Origin: Ilex aquifolium | Taxonomy: Eukaryota; Streptophyta; Magnoliopsida; Aquifoliales; Aquifoliaceae | Length of the DNA stretch: 64,000 nucleotides | NCBI GenBank assembly: GCA_951799425.1 | Contig: OX637395.1 | Span: 38,588,323-38,652,322, forward strand | Direction of reading: 5' to 3' | Shown: positions 48,133 to 58,532 of the stretch, piece after piece | Position numbering within the stretch: position 1 is the first letter of the stretch | How the letters are laid out: each line of letters begins with the position of its first letter | Made by a program: the position numbers and the translations under genes | Notes under the pieces: model-generated | The model's database searches: none | Told to the model about the DNA's origin: nothing | What the model saw: only the letters and a program-made list of their open reading frames with translations

Positions 48133-49346
48133 AGATTTTCTAAAGCGTAACTTAAATTTCAAATCTCGAGATAATAAACTTTGAGAAGTTCTTATTCGAA
48201 TTATCTTGACATGTTGCCTAAACGATTATATAGTCAACTTTTCCTCGTGACCGCTACTACCATGGTCTTTTCCCCTAATTTCCCCTAACTGGATCAAATT
48301 AGATTTTCTAATGCGTAACTTAAATTTCAAATCTCAAGATAGTAAACTTTGAGGAGTTGTTATTCGAATTATCATGACGCGCTGCTCAAACGATTACACA
48401 GTCAATTTTTCCTCGTGATCGCTGGTCTACTACTACCAGTCAACTTTGCCTCTCGTGACCGCTATTACCATGGTCTTTTCCCTTAATTTCCCCTAACTGG
48501 ATCAAATTAGATTTTCTAAAGCGTAACTTAAATTTCAAATCTCGATATAGTAAATTTTGAGGAGTTCTTATTCGAATTATCTTGACGCGTTGCTCAAACG
48601 ATTACATAGTCAATTTTTCCTCGTGACCGCTGGTCCGCTACTACCAGTCAACTTTGCCTCTCGTGACCACTACTACCATGGTCTTTTCCCCTAATTTTCC
48701 CTAACTGGATCAAATTAGATTTTCTAAAGCGTAACTTAAATTTCAAATCTCGAGATAGTAAATTTTGAGGAGTTCTTATTCGAATTATCTTGACGCGTTG
48801 CTAAAACGATTACATAGCCAATTTTTCCTCGTGACCGTTGGTCCGCTACTACCAGTCAACTTAGCCTCTCGTGACCGCTACTACCATGGTCTTTTCCCCT
48901 AATTTTCCCTAACTAGATCAAATTAGATTTTCTAAAGCGTAACTTCAATTTCAAATCTCGAGATAGTAAATTTTGAGGAGTTCTTATTCGAATTATCTTG
49001 ATACGTTGCTCAAACGATTACATAGTCATTTTTTCCTCGTGACCGCTGGTCCGCTACTACCAGTCAACTTTGCCTCTCGTGACCACTACTACCATGGTCT
49101 TTTCCCCTAATTTCCCCTAACTGGATCAAATTAGATTTTCTAAAGCGTAACTTAAATTTCAAATCTCGAGATAGTAAATTTTGAGGAGTTCTTATTCGAA
49201 TTATCTTGACGCGTTGCTCAAACGATTACATAGTCAATTTTTCCTCGTGACCGCTGGTCCGCTACTACCAGTCAACCTTGCCTCTCGTGACCGCTACTAC
49301 CATGGTCTTTTCCCCTAATTTCCCCTAACTGGATCAAATCAAAGTA
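48133..49346 (+). repeat. 208-bp tandem repeat array 2 (6 units)
   Basis: Unit markers TTTTCTAAAG start at about 48136, 48302, 48512, 48720, 48928 and 49136; the last intervals are exactly 208 bp. The array ends about 118 bp before the TATA box of PR1-3. Confidence 0.93.
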
Positions 49347-49463
49347 GTGTAGACAGTCATTTTCAATGTTAAATGGTCATGACTTCTTGAATGGTTGCAT
49401 GATATGCGTTAATCATTTAACAATTCAAACGTAGGAAATAGAGAAATTTCCACAATATTTTCC

Positions 49464-49471
49464 TATATAAA
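49464..49471 (+). promoter_or_regulatory. TATA box of PR1-3
   Basis: TATATAAA 70 bp before the ATG at 49534, in a promoter core almost identical to that of PR1-1. Confidence 0.78.
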
Positions 49472-49533
49472 CCCTCCATTATGTGCATTACTTCTCATCA
49501 AAAATCCAAGTTTTTTATTTTCTCGAATTCAAA

Positions 49534-50203
49534 ATGAGGTCGTTTGATATCTCAATTACTCTTTCTTGTCTCATTGTCTTAGCAGCCGTTCGTTTCTCTC
49601 AAGCCCAAAACTCTCTCCAGGACTACGTTAATGCCCACAATGCAGCTCGTGCACAGGTGGGTGTTGGCCCTATGACATGGGACGACAACGTTGCAGCCTA
49701 TGCACAAAACTATGCTAATCAGAGGATTGGTGACTGCAATCTCGTGCACTCGGGCGGTCGATATGGTGAAAACCTTGCTAAAGCCACTCCCTCTTTGACA
49801 GGTACTGTTTGAGATTTTTATGTAGTGAAACAATCGTTCTCATAAATATAAATAGAATTCTATCAAACCATGTAAATTCTCATGTTCGTTGTTTATTTCT
49901 TTTTATTTCTTTCATATGTTTGATGTTTTACTGCATTGCACGTTCACAACAGGTACCGATGCAGTGAACATGTGGGTTGATGAGAAGCGTTACTATGACA
50001 ACAATTCAAACTCTTGTGTTGGTGGAGAGTGTAAGCAGTACACTCAGGTGGTTTGGCGCAAATCAGTTCGTCTCGGATGCGCTAGGGTTCGGTGCAACGA
50101 TGGTTGGTGGTTCGTGACTTGCAACTACGATCCCCCGGGTACTTTTAAAAACTATTCAACCTATTTTCGATCCATATATATTATCGGGTTTGTGTTATGC
50201 TGA
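49534..50203 (+). CDS. PR1: PR-1 protein with chimeric C-terminus (PR1-3)
   Basis: Exons 49534-49801 and 49953-50203 give 172 residues. Start MRSFDIS is chosen by alignment with PR1-1; an in-frame ATG at 49483 lies upstream. The signal peptide (cleavage after SQA), [20 protein letters not shown] and CNYDPPG are present. The CAP block GGECGHYTQ reads GGECKQYTQ, so the conserved tetrad His is Gln. At about 50140 the PR-1 homology stops after CNYDPPG and is replaced by duplicated spacer DNA. The predicted tail is [20 protein letters not shown], and the terminal PxGNxxxxxPY (CAPE-type) segment and normal 3' UTR are gone. Function is doubtful. Confidence 0.88.
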
Positions 50204-51485
50204 GTTCATGTCGTGTATAAATTATGTTTAAATCGATTTCATACTATATTTACCTAAATTCCTATCGACTTTTTTACTTAAAGGTTAAACAAATTCATCT
50301 ATTTACGATATGAACTTTCGAAGAAGAATCTAAATGTTTTAATTTCTTTTTGATTTCGACTCAAGTAGTGCAAGAAGTTTGAATGGTTCAAGTCTTCATA
50401 TTCTACTTGGAATTTGGTTGATAGTGTTGGAAACTCATTGCCGTGTCATGACGGTCAGTTGCAAACGGTTTTGGTCATGCCACGCAAGGGTAAAATCCAA
50501 AACTGTCAAAGAGAAGTATAAGTTCGTGGGCAAAATATACTTTAACCCCCGTAATTATGACTCCTACCTCATACTACACTTTAACTATTATTTTTCTCAC
50601 ATTCATCTCAATTTTAGTTAATAAGTTTACATTGCCCCGATGACAAACATGCATTACAACTTACACATAAAAATGTTGGGGTTTAACGCTATGTGACATC
50701 AATTTAGGTGATTGACAAAGTTCTGGTGAACTGCGGCCGTAACTATAACGGTTTTAAGATAATGAAATTCCTTGTCAGGATCCGCACGAAATTTGTAACG
50801 ATCTGGACTAGTAAAAGATTAGACGTTTTACTCTTGTAAGTCTCCTCCAAACAAGTAAGTTATATCTTCTAAGAAAAAATAGCAGCAATTAAAATGTGTA
50901 AGAAACGAAATAGTAATAAAACAGTAAAAATATAGTTTCCTTCCCGATAAAATAAAACTAAATACAATAGTAGACCTTACAATGTTTGACACAACCCGTC
51001 AACATGACACGCGATTGATAACAAGATATCGTTTAATCTTTATAAGTTTTAGACCATATTTCAATTGATTTCAAACTTGACAATTCAATTCCAATTATAC
51101 ATAATTATAAATGGTCGTATATGACAACTTCTAACACGATACGGCTTATTTGATCATTCTAAAGTTACAGACAATAGATGTACCATATTCCCGATCGAAG
51201 TGGACTATTCTATGTGGTGGCTTATGTTTCTTGGACTGATTTGCATGATGAGTGCTACTCACATTTGAACATTCTAAGTCCACATAAATAGAAGCCACAG
51301 ACGTGTAGTTTTATCTCATTTGTCACAGTCTTGCAGTTTTGCATAAATTCATGAATGGATGAAGGGAATAAATGTCGAACCTATTAATTATTTTATAGCC
51401 GAGAACTGTTCTAATCATATATTTTTGAATTCATAACTGCAAAGTAAATTCAGAACGGACATAATTACTCGCAATGAACATGCGT
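50145..51485. repeat. Spacer, third (partial) copy
   Basis: Matches about 46757-48135, joined directly to the truncated PR1-3 exon 2. Shows a second, smaller tandem duplication inside copy 2. Confidence 0.9.
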
Positions 51486-51655
51486 CAAATTTTCTAAAGC
51501 GTAACTTAAATTTCAAATCTCGAGACAGTAAACTTTGAGGAGTTCTTATTCGAATTATCTTGACATGTTGCTTAAACGATTACATAGTCAACTTTTGCTC
51601 GTGACCACTACTACCAATGTCTTTTCCCCTAATTTCTCCCTAACTGGATCAAATC
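51486..51655 (+). repeat. 208-bp repeat, single unit (array 3)
   Basis: One shortened unit (TTTTCTAAAG at about 51489) runs directly into the promoter of PR1-4. The usual paired GTGACC segment is partly missing. Confidence 0.88.
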
Positions 51656-51769
51656 AAAGTAGTGTAGACAGTCATTTTCAATGTTAAATGGTCATGACTT
51701 CTTGAATGGTTGCATGATATGCGTTAATCATTTGACAATTCAAATAGAGAAATTTCCACAATATTTTCC

Positions 51770-51777
51770 TATATAAA
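51770..51777 (+). promoter_or_regulatory. TATA box of PR1-4
   Basis: TATATAAA about 63 bp after its own start to the ATG at 51840; the promoter core matches PR1-1 and PR1-3 except for a short deletion near 51744. Confidence 0.78.
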
Positions 51778-51839
51778 CCCTCCATTATGTGCATTACTTC
51801 TCATAAAAAATCCAAGTTTTTTATTTTCTCGAATACAAA

Positions 51840-52554
51840 ATGAGGTCGTTTGATATCTCAATTACTCTTTCTTGTCTCATTGTCTTTGCAGCCGTTCGTT
51901 TCTCTCAAGCCCAAAACTCTCTCCAAGACTACGTTAATGCCCACAATGCAGCTCGTGCACAGGTGGGTGTTGGCCCTATGACATGGGACGACAACGTTGC
52001 AGCCTATGCACAAGATTATGCTAATCAGAGGATTGGTGACTGCGATCTCGTGCACTCGGGCGGTCAATATGGTGAAAACCTTGCTAAAGCCACTCCCTCC
52101 TTGACAGGTACTGTTTGAGATTTTTATGTAGTGAAACAATTGTTCTCATAAATATAAATAGAATTCTATCGAACCATGTAAATTCTCATGTTCGTTGTTT
52201 TTTTTTATTTTTTATTTCTTTCATATGTTTGATATTTTACTGCATTGCATGTTCACAACAGGTACCGATGCAGTGAACCTGTGGGTTAATGAGAGGCGTT
52301 ACTATGACCACAATTCAAACTCTTGTGTTGGTGGAGAGTGTAGGCACTACACTCAGGTGGTTTGGTGCAAGTCAGTTCGTCTCGGATGCGCTAGGGTTCA
52401 GTGCAACAATGGTTGGTGGTTCGTGACTTGCAACTACGATCCCCCGGGCAACTTCGTTGGCGATCGCCCTTACCCCGACTACAGATTGCTGACTCAACTC
52501 AACAACTTAACAGAATTTTGTCCCGATTGTTTGTGGTGGCTGATTGTTAATTAG
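51840..52554 (+). CDS. PR1: PR-1 protein with C-terminal extension (PR1-4)
   Basis: Exons 51840-52107 and 52262-52554 give 186 residues. Signal peptide, [24 protein letters not shown] (tetrad His kept) and [15 protein letters not shown] are present. VVWR is changed to VVWC, adding an unpaired Cys. The usual stop after PY is replaced by inserted DNA, so the frame continues for 26 residues ([15 protein letters not shown], then [11 protein letters not shown]) into what is 3' UTR in PR1-1. The CAPE-type segment is therefore internal. Some PR-1 proteins have natural C-terminal extensions; whether this one is processed is unknown. Confidence 0.9.
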
Positions 52555-53173
52555 CCATGAGGGTGTCATCATAGCCCTAAGGGGTGCAACTCGGACGGGT
52601 TGGACAGTCAATCCTAGCCTAACCCTAACTCTAACCCTACCTCGGGTTGATGGACTCAACCCAAACACTACCCGAGTTTAATTCGGGCGGACTTGGGTTG
52701 AATTCGGGTTATTTTACGGGTTCAATTCGAGCTGAGCCCAAAATATGATTGTTGTTCTAAACCTGATACATATATTACATAATATTCACCTAAATTAATA
52801 ACCAACAATTAAGATCTGAGAGTGAGAGATAGATCATAGTTTTAAAACCCGGCCCGGACATCAATCCGGCATAGAGACCTAGTCAATGGGTCACTGGTTC
52901 AACCGTTGGGTTACTGGTCAAACCGGTCATATAATAAAAAATAAATAATAATTATAAATAATAATAAATAGGCTAAAAAATCACAATAATTATGATAATA
53001 ATAGCAAACATGTAAAGTTAAATACAGAAAAATCATCAAACATGTATCCAAGACATTTAATTTCTAATAAAATTTGTAAATCTAAATTTACACATCAACA
53101 AAATACATGTTTTTAACTTCAAGACTGTAAGTTCAAGTCTCTGACTATGCATCAATCATTCAATCCAAGCAAT

Positions 53174-53582
53174 CAGGGGTGGCTCAAGGTAAATTGAGGT
53201 CTAAAGCGGTAATATTAAATGAGACATTTTTATTTTTAGTATTATTTTTTTAAAAAAATATTTTTAATTTTTTTTAAGTGAGAGATGAGGATGTGATACT
53301 TTATTTTTGTTTTTTAAAGAGAGGGAGAGATTTTATTTATTTATTTTTTAAATTTTTGATTTTTGAGTTTCTAAAATTATCGATTGAATTGTAAGCCCAA
53401 ATTATTGAAATTATAATTTTTTGATTGGACTTAAATTTTTTGGGGCCTTTTTATAAGGCTTAAAATTTTCATGGATTTAAATTTTTTATGTGGACTAGTT
53501 ATGTATTTACAATTATGGGGCCTTCTAAAAATTTGGGGCCTAAAGCCCATGCTTTTTTTTTAATACTATAGGGCCGGCCCTG
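53174..53582. mobile_element. Innermost hAT element (family 2)
   Basis: A perfect 8-bp target duplication CAAGCAAT (53166-53173 and 53583-53590) surrounds 409 bp. Ends are CAGGGGTGGC at the left and CAGGGCCGGC at the right on the minus strand. Related to 3466-3984. Confidence 0.9.
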
Positions 53583-54000
53583 CAAGCAATTTGAACTCTT
53601 CAATTAAATTATAATAACAATAAGCATTAAATTATATCCTTTGTTTGGTTCCAAAAAATATAGTAGCAACAGGAACTACAATTGCTAAAGCAAATCATAA
53701 AATTCAAGTTACTCAAATTTGGTCCTCCTTTCAACAATTTGGCTTGAATCACACACAACTTAAATCAAAAATTACAAACCAAATTAGTAGATTAGGGCAT
53801 ATAGCCATAACCAGACCGAGACCGATATGCCACAGGGAAACCACTTCCTTCTCAAACCAAATTACAAACCAAGTTGGTAAATCGGTAGATTTGACACAAA
53901 GCCACTTCCTTCTCAAACCACCACAAGATTCCAAAATTCAACCCCATATGCCACAAGAAACCAAAAGCTCTCATAACAGAGATAACTACAGAAAGAGAGA

Positions 54001-54018
54001 GAGGGGGGGAGAGAGACT

Positions 54019-54087
<69 letters not shown>
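54001..54087. repeat. (GA)n microsatellite
   Basis: Long GA run inside the middle hAT element, interrupted by a few G or CT changes. Confidence 0.9.
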
Positions 54088-54991
54088 TGTACCTGTTGTC
54101 AATTGTTGTCGATGGTTCGATGCTTCAATGGAATGGATCTTTGAAGCCCAGCTTCATCCTTTACTTGCTCGCAGCGGCAGAGAGAGAACAGAGATTGAGA
54201 GAAGAAACTCAAAGAGATTGAGAGAAGAAACTCAAAGAGATAGAGAGAGAGACTGTCGATTTAGGGTTGTCGAAGAGAAGAGGACTCGCAGAGAATAGAG
54301 ACAGTCGCAGGCTCGTAGTAGCTGATCGATCGATGATCGATGATCGATCATTGCGAAGAGAAGAGGCAGAGGTTGGCTTCGACTTGGTGAACAACGTTTT
54401 TCGATCGACTTGGGTACCAGAGCAGAAACTCGAGTGTGATGTGAGAAAGAGACTGCCATCGTTGTGTGTCGATTTAGGGCAAAATGCCCAAAACTCAGCT
54501 TTTTATACTAATATTACCTACCCGGCCAATTTAATTCAACTAGTCCGGTTTAAACGGTTCAGCGGTTATTTCACCGGTTCAACAGGTTTAAGACGGGTCT
54601 GGTGCATAAACGATCCAAAGACTGAACCGGCCCGGTTTAGACACTAATTCACCGGTTTATCGGGTCAACCTGCCGGGCCGGGTCGAATTTTAAAACACTG
54701 TCTGAGAGTGAGAGTGAGAGACTGAGTGAGTGAGGGTCCTAGGGGAGACGCAACAGAGGAGCAGACTTAAGATTAACCCTAGGATAAAATTGTATTTATA
54801 TAATAGTAATTCGGGTTCAACCCGTGAACCCAATGACTCAACCCGAGATCAGTTCAAATTGAATTCGGGTTGAGATTTTTGATCCAAGCCTAACCCAAGT
54901 ATTAAAAACTCTAGCTCAAGTCTTATTTTTTTCGGGTTGGACTCGGGTTGAAATCGGGTTAGCCCGCCCAAATTGCATCCCTATGTCATCA

Positions 54992-57183
54992 TGAGTAGGG
55001 CTATGTATTATATATGTACCGAAAATAAAACAATAATGGGGCATTGTGTAATCTATACAATAATTATGCAACATGAGTAGTTGTGATATTGTTTGTTTGT
55101 GCCTCTAAACCCCATTTCTCTCTCTCTCTCGCTCTATATGTATACATATATATACAAAAAAACATTAATGTGTCTCAATATGATTGGTAGTTTGGTCCCC
55201 AGTTGGAGAAGGTTTGGTGAGTGTCATAAGTCATAATTAAGAAATGTGATGTATAATTATCCTAAATGCATGCGTCATATGTGATGGATGTGGATCTCTT
55301 CCAATAGGATTTTCCACCCTTTTTCTTAATGATAGATCACTCGCCATGAATTCAAGTAGACCAATTATATGAGTAGGTCTTCTAACAATACACGATGAAT
55401 AATTTATTATTAATAAAAAATATAATAACAGGGACGTTAATTAGATCTCTCCTTGATGCTAAATAAATCTTGGTAGCATGGCCTAAAGGTGAAGGATGTA
55501 AATGACTGATTTATTACCTAGGAGAGTTACAAAAGAAGCTTCTTCCAACTCATATTGTCCATGGGTTAAGAGCGGAAATTGAACTTTATGAATAGTAATC
55601 CTCCTCTATTTCTTGGTGGCTCAATGGTAGAATGATCGATTGTTAACTAATTCATAACAGGTTGTCAATCTCTACTCTCCAAACTTTCTTTGAACATTTC
55701 ATTGGCATCAAATCAAAATAAAAAATGTACAAAATAACCCAAATTTTCCTATCATCCTAAATTCGGAAATTCCGAATGTTACCCTAAAAGCCCACTCATT
55801 CAATTTTTCTTCCATTTTTCATTTTTTTTAAAAAAATTTCTTAAAATTTTTCTTTATGTAGTGGAGTACTGCCAAACCCATATTGAAGTAATTAGAAGAC
55901 TTCCAAGTCTTTGTGGAAACATGAAAGTAATTAGAAGACTTCCAAGTCTTTGTGGAAAAATGACCACAAGACTAGGAAAACAAAAAGTTAAATATTGTTT
56001 ATTAAATGAATGCGGGTGTTGGATCAGTAGTTCCGACCATAAAAAGTTAATGGGACCACTAATTCAACGCTCCACATTAATTTGGTAAAAGTTTGATAAG
56101 AATAGCAGTGCTCAAAGAACGTTGCCTAACATTTGAATTCAATGGTCTTTTCATATGCCAGAAACTACTTATGGCACTACATGAAGTATTGCAATGTGAA
56201 GGGCACAGTTTGAAATTAATAAACTTTAAGGGTGTTAATTAGCATTGTTGTTAAACCACTTTGTTCATCATTTGATCCAATTTCCAGTTAAAATAGTCAT
56301 TTGCTATCTGCAAATGTCCGTTTTTTTTTCCAAGAAATTTTAATTTCAAAAAAGAAAGGATGGTAAATGAATTAATTTCCATCGATAGTATTTTAACCGA
56401 AAAAAGAAGAAGAAAAAAAATACTTCAAAGTGAAAAAAGAAATAACATCATCTTCAATTCTTCCTAAAACAAAATCATTAGATTTCTCTTAATCCTTTTC
56501 TATAGTAAATGAAGAAATTAAACTTAAGGTTAATCAACCGTAAGGTTATGAGTTCAAACCCGAAGACAATAATTTTATGCAAATAATGCTAAAGATTATG
56601 CCTCCTAGAACCTAGTTTTTTTATTTTTTATTTTTTATTTTTTTTTGGGGGGGAAGGATTGGGACTTGAATACTTGACATCAGGAAGGTAAAGCCTTCAC
56701 AATGTAAGAAGTATCATTGGACCAAATTTTCATTGGTCTATAACCTAGTAAAATGTGTTATTTTTATAATAACCTTAATCTTTTTCCCATTTCAATAATA
56801 AACATGCACTTTGCATATATTTTATATGGCATTGCTCCTTTTTGAAAATGAACAAAACCTAAACTTTTAAGTCGAGGTAATTTAAGTGGTAATAGAAACG
56901 AGTTGTAAATTCAGTCGTCCTGAGTTTAGATCTTGACAACTCCTTGATGTTAGACCATGAGGAATTTATCCCTTATGAATACCCTAAATTTAGTGTGGAT
57001 GACATGTTTTTGACTAGACTGAAAAATGAATTAATCGAGATACGTGTAACTGTTCTAACCACCCTTAACCGTTGAACAAAAAAAAACCCCTAAACTTTCA
57101 CCTATTTCCCTATTAATACCTCTTGCAATATTGCTCATTATCCATCAATATTTGCATTGCACAATAGGAACATAGCAAATTAA
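54992..57183. other. Intergenic DNA between PR1-4 and PR1-5
   Basis: Copy-2 equivalent of about 30515-32984. It holds the tRNA-Asn-like remnant (55612-55680), a 38-bp tandem duplication (AAGACTTCCAAGTCTT palindrome, about 55886-55962), the 570-bp deletion near 55985 and the SINE-like fragment. No gene recognised. Confidence 0.7.
55612..55680 (+). other. Degenerate tRNA-Asn(GUU)-like remnant, copy 2
   Basis: Same as 30905-30972, with GTGGCTCAATGGTAG and GATTGTTAACTAAT. Confidence 0.4.
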
Positions 57184-57188
57184 ATGGG

Positions 57189-57677
57189 GTGGGGTGGTGC
57201 AAAATTTCACTACCTCTTGTTTTTCTCATGGCCTTAGCTATCTTTCATCCCTCTCATGCCCAAAACTGGCCACGAGACTACCTCAATGCTCACAATGCGG
57301 CTCGAGCCGAGGTGGGCGTCGGTCCTATGAGATGGAACTTGACCATAGCTCGCTATGCCCAGAACTATGCAAGAAGGAGGATCGGCGACTGCAGCCTCTC
57401 GAATTCTAGTAGGTACTTTGGGGAGAACATAGACAGGGACTCCGACGATTCCTTCACCGGCGTGGCTGCTGTGAACCGGTGGGCTGGTGAGATGCCTAAT
57501 TATGACTATAACTCCAACTCTTGTGTTGGGGGAGAGTGGCAATATACTCAGGTGGTTTGGCGTATCTCAGTTTGTCTAGGGTGCGCTCGGGTTCGATGCA
57601 GAAATGATATGTGGTTCGTTACATGTAACTATGACTATGATCCACTTGGTAACTATGTTGGACAGCGTCCTTATTGA
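57189..57677 (+). CDS. PR-1-like protein (PR1-5), no intron, start frameshifted
   Basis: Copy-2 partner of PR1-2: 162 open codons without intron. The ATG at 57184 is still present, but a 5-bp duplication (GGGGTGGGGTGG) puts it out of frame with the PR-1 body. Translation from it would end after about 17 codons. The next in-frame ATG is 57228 (M14), giving a very short signal peptide. CAP features AHNAARAEVGVGPM, FGENID and CNYDYDPLGN are present. The GGECGHYTQ block reads GGEWQYTQ: Cys and the tetrad His are lost. SVCLGC adds a Cys, as in PR1-2. Since the 5-bp and 3-bp changes are shared with PR1-2 they predate the segmental duplication. Confidence 0.75.
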   Translation: MGWCKISLPLVFLMALAIFHPSHAQNWPRDYLNAHNAARAEVGVGPMRWNLTIARYAQNYARRRIGDCSLSNSSRYFGENIDRDSDDSFTGVAAVNRWAGEMPNYDYNSNSCVGGEWQYTQVVWRISVCLGCARVRCRNDMWFVTCNYDYDPLGNYVGQRPY

Positions 57678-57955
57678 AGATGTTATCTTGATGTTGTGCA
57701 TGATTTATTGGTGATTATGTATATTTGAGATTTACGTTAAACGACCATATACTTTCAAAAAAAACATATGGTCTGCACGATTCCTTGGTTTAGAACAAGT
57801 GTTTTCTATGTAGTATTAGGGATGCACACAAATATGGTAGCAAATAAGAAAAAAGAGTGAGGAATGAATAATAGTGTACTGGACTTCTAAGTCTTAATGT
57901 AACAGTTCTGGTTTGTTAATAAACTGCTATCTTTGTGTGTGGTTGTATAAACAAA

Positions 57956-58358
57956 TTGCATTTAATATATTCTGTGAGAAAATATAATTTGTCGCTAAAC
58001 AAAAATAATTTTAACTTTTTTCTGCGACAAATATGTATTGTTGCGAGGTATTATTATTTTTGTTTTTTTATTTTTTGTTATTTAACAAAAATTTTGCGAC
58101 CGAAAATTTGTTTTGGCGACAATTTTTTTTGTCGCCCATAAAATTAGCATTTAGCGCCAACCTTGGCGCCAATTTTTTTTTGGGGGGAATGTTTTTGCGA
58201 AGACTATTGCAAACGATTACAAAAAATAGTCGCCAAAAATATCATAAAAAAGTTTACTGCGAGGAATATTTTAAATTGTCGCCGAAAATCACTTTTTTAC
58301 AACAAATTTTATTGTTCGCCGCCAAAACTCGTCGCTAAAAACTAAATTTGTTGTAGTG
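57956..58358. mobile_element. CACTA-like non-autonomous insertion
   Basis: 403 bp absent from the same place in copy 1 (near 33757). The right end on the minus strand reads CACTACAACAAATTTAG, the CACTA signature, and a 3-bp AAA flanks both sides. Repeated GCGACAAA / TTGTCGC motifs in the interior fit subterminal repeats. The left end (TTGCATTTAAT) does not show the CACTA terminus and may be eroded. Confidence 0.6.
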
Positions 58359-58532
58359 AAAGTGTACTCCCATCTTTTTAATCTTCTTTTTTTCTTTCTT
58401 GTTGTCCAATTATTATAGCCGATCCATGGATAGATCATCAGGCATTGGATCTGGATTTTTCCCAACATATTTTTTTTTTTTCAATTTTTTATTCAATGAT
58501 ACATTAATAATCTAGAACACTAGTGGGTCCAC

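Larger units (their letters stand above)
52835..54700. mobile_element. Middle hAT element (family 1)
   Basis: The inverted ends CATAGTTTTAAAACCCGG and, on the minus strand, CAGTGTTTTAAAATTCG match the family of 2525-3416, and the interior shares GA microsatellites and the TTAGGGCAAAATGCCC segment. The word TCTGAGAGTGAGAG occurs just after the right end (54701-54714) and 6 bp before the left end (52815-52828). That suggests a target duplication altered by microsatellite slippage. It carries a third element inside. The open frame at 53645-54298 is GA-repeat-driven and not a gene. Confidence 0.75.
52572..54983. mobile_element. Outer hAT element of a three-level nest
   Basis: The 8-bp target duplication TGTCATCA is at 52564-52571 and 54984-54991. 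The right end on the minus strand is TAGGGATGCAATTTGGGCGG. The left end is TAG then GGGGTGCAACTCGGACGG after a short extra segment (CCCTAA-like). The equivalent place downstream of PR1-1 (about 30510) is empty. The interior is full of CGGGTT/AACCCG motifs and has no transposase. It was later hit by the element at 52835-54700. Confidence 0.8.

Noticed and set aside
52610..52650. Telomere-like CCTAACCCTAACTC motifs
   Set aside because: Only a few irregular units inside a hAT element rich in CGGGTT; not a telomeric array.
53645..54298. 217-codon Arg/Glu-rich frame
   Set aside because: Driven by GA microsatellite inside a hAT element; the corresponding frame is not kept in the related element at 2525-3416.
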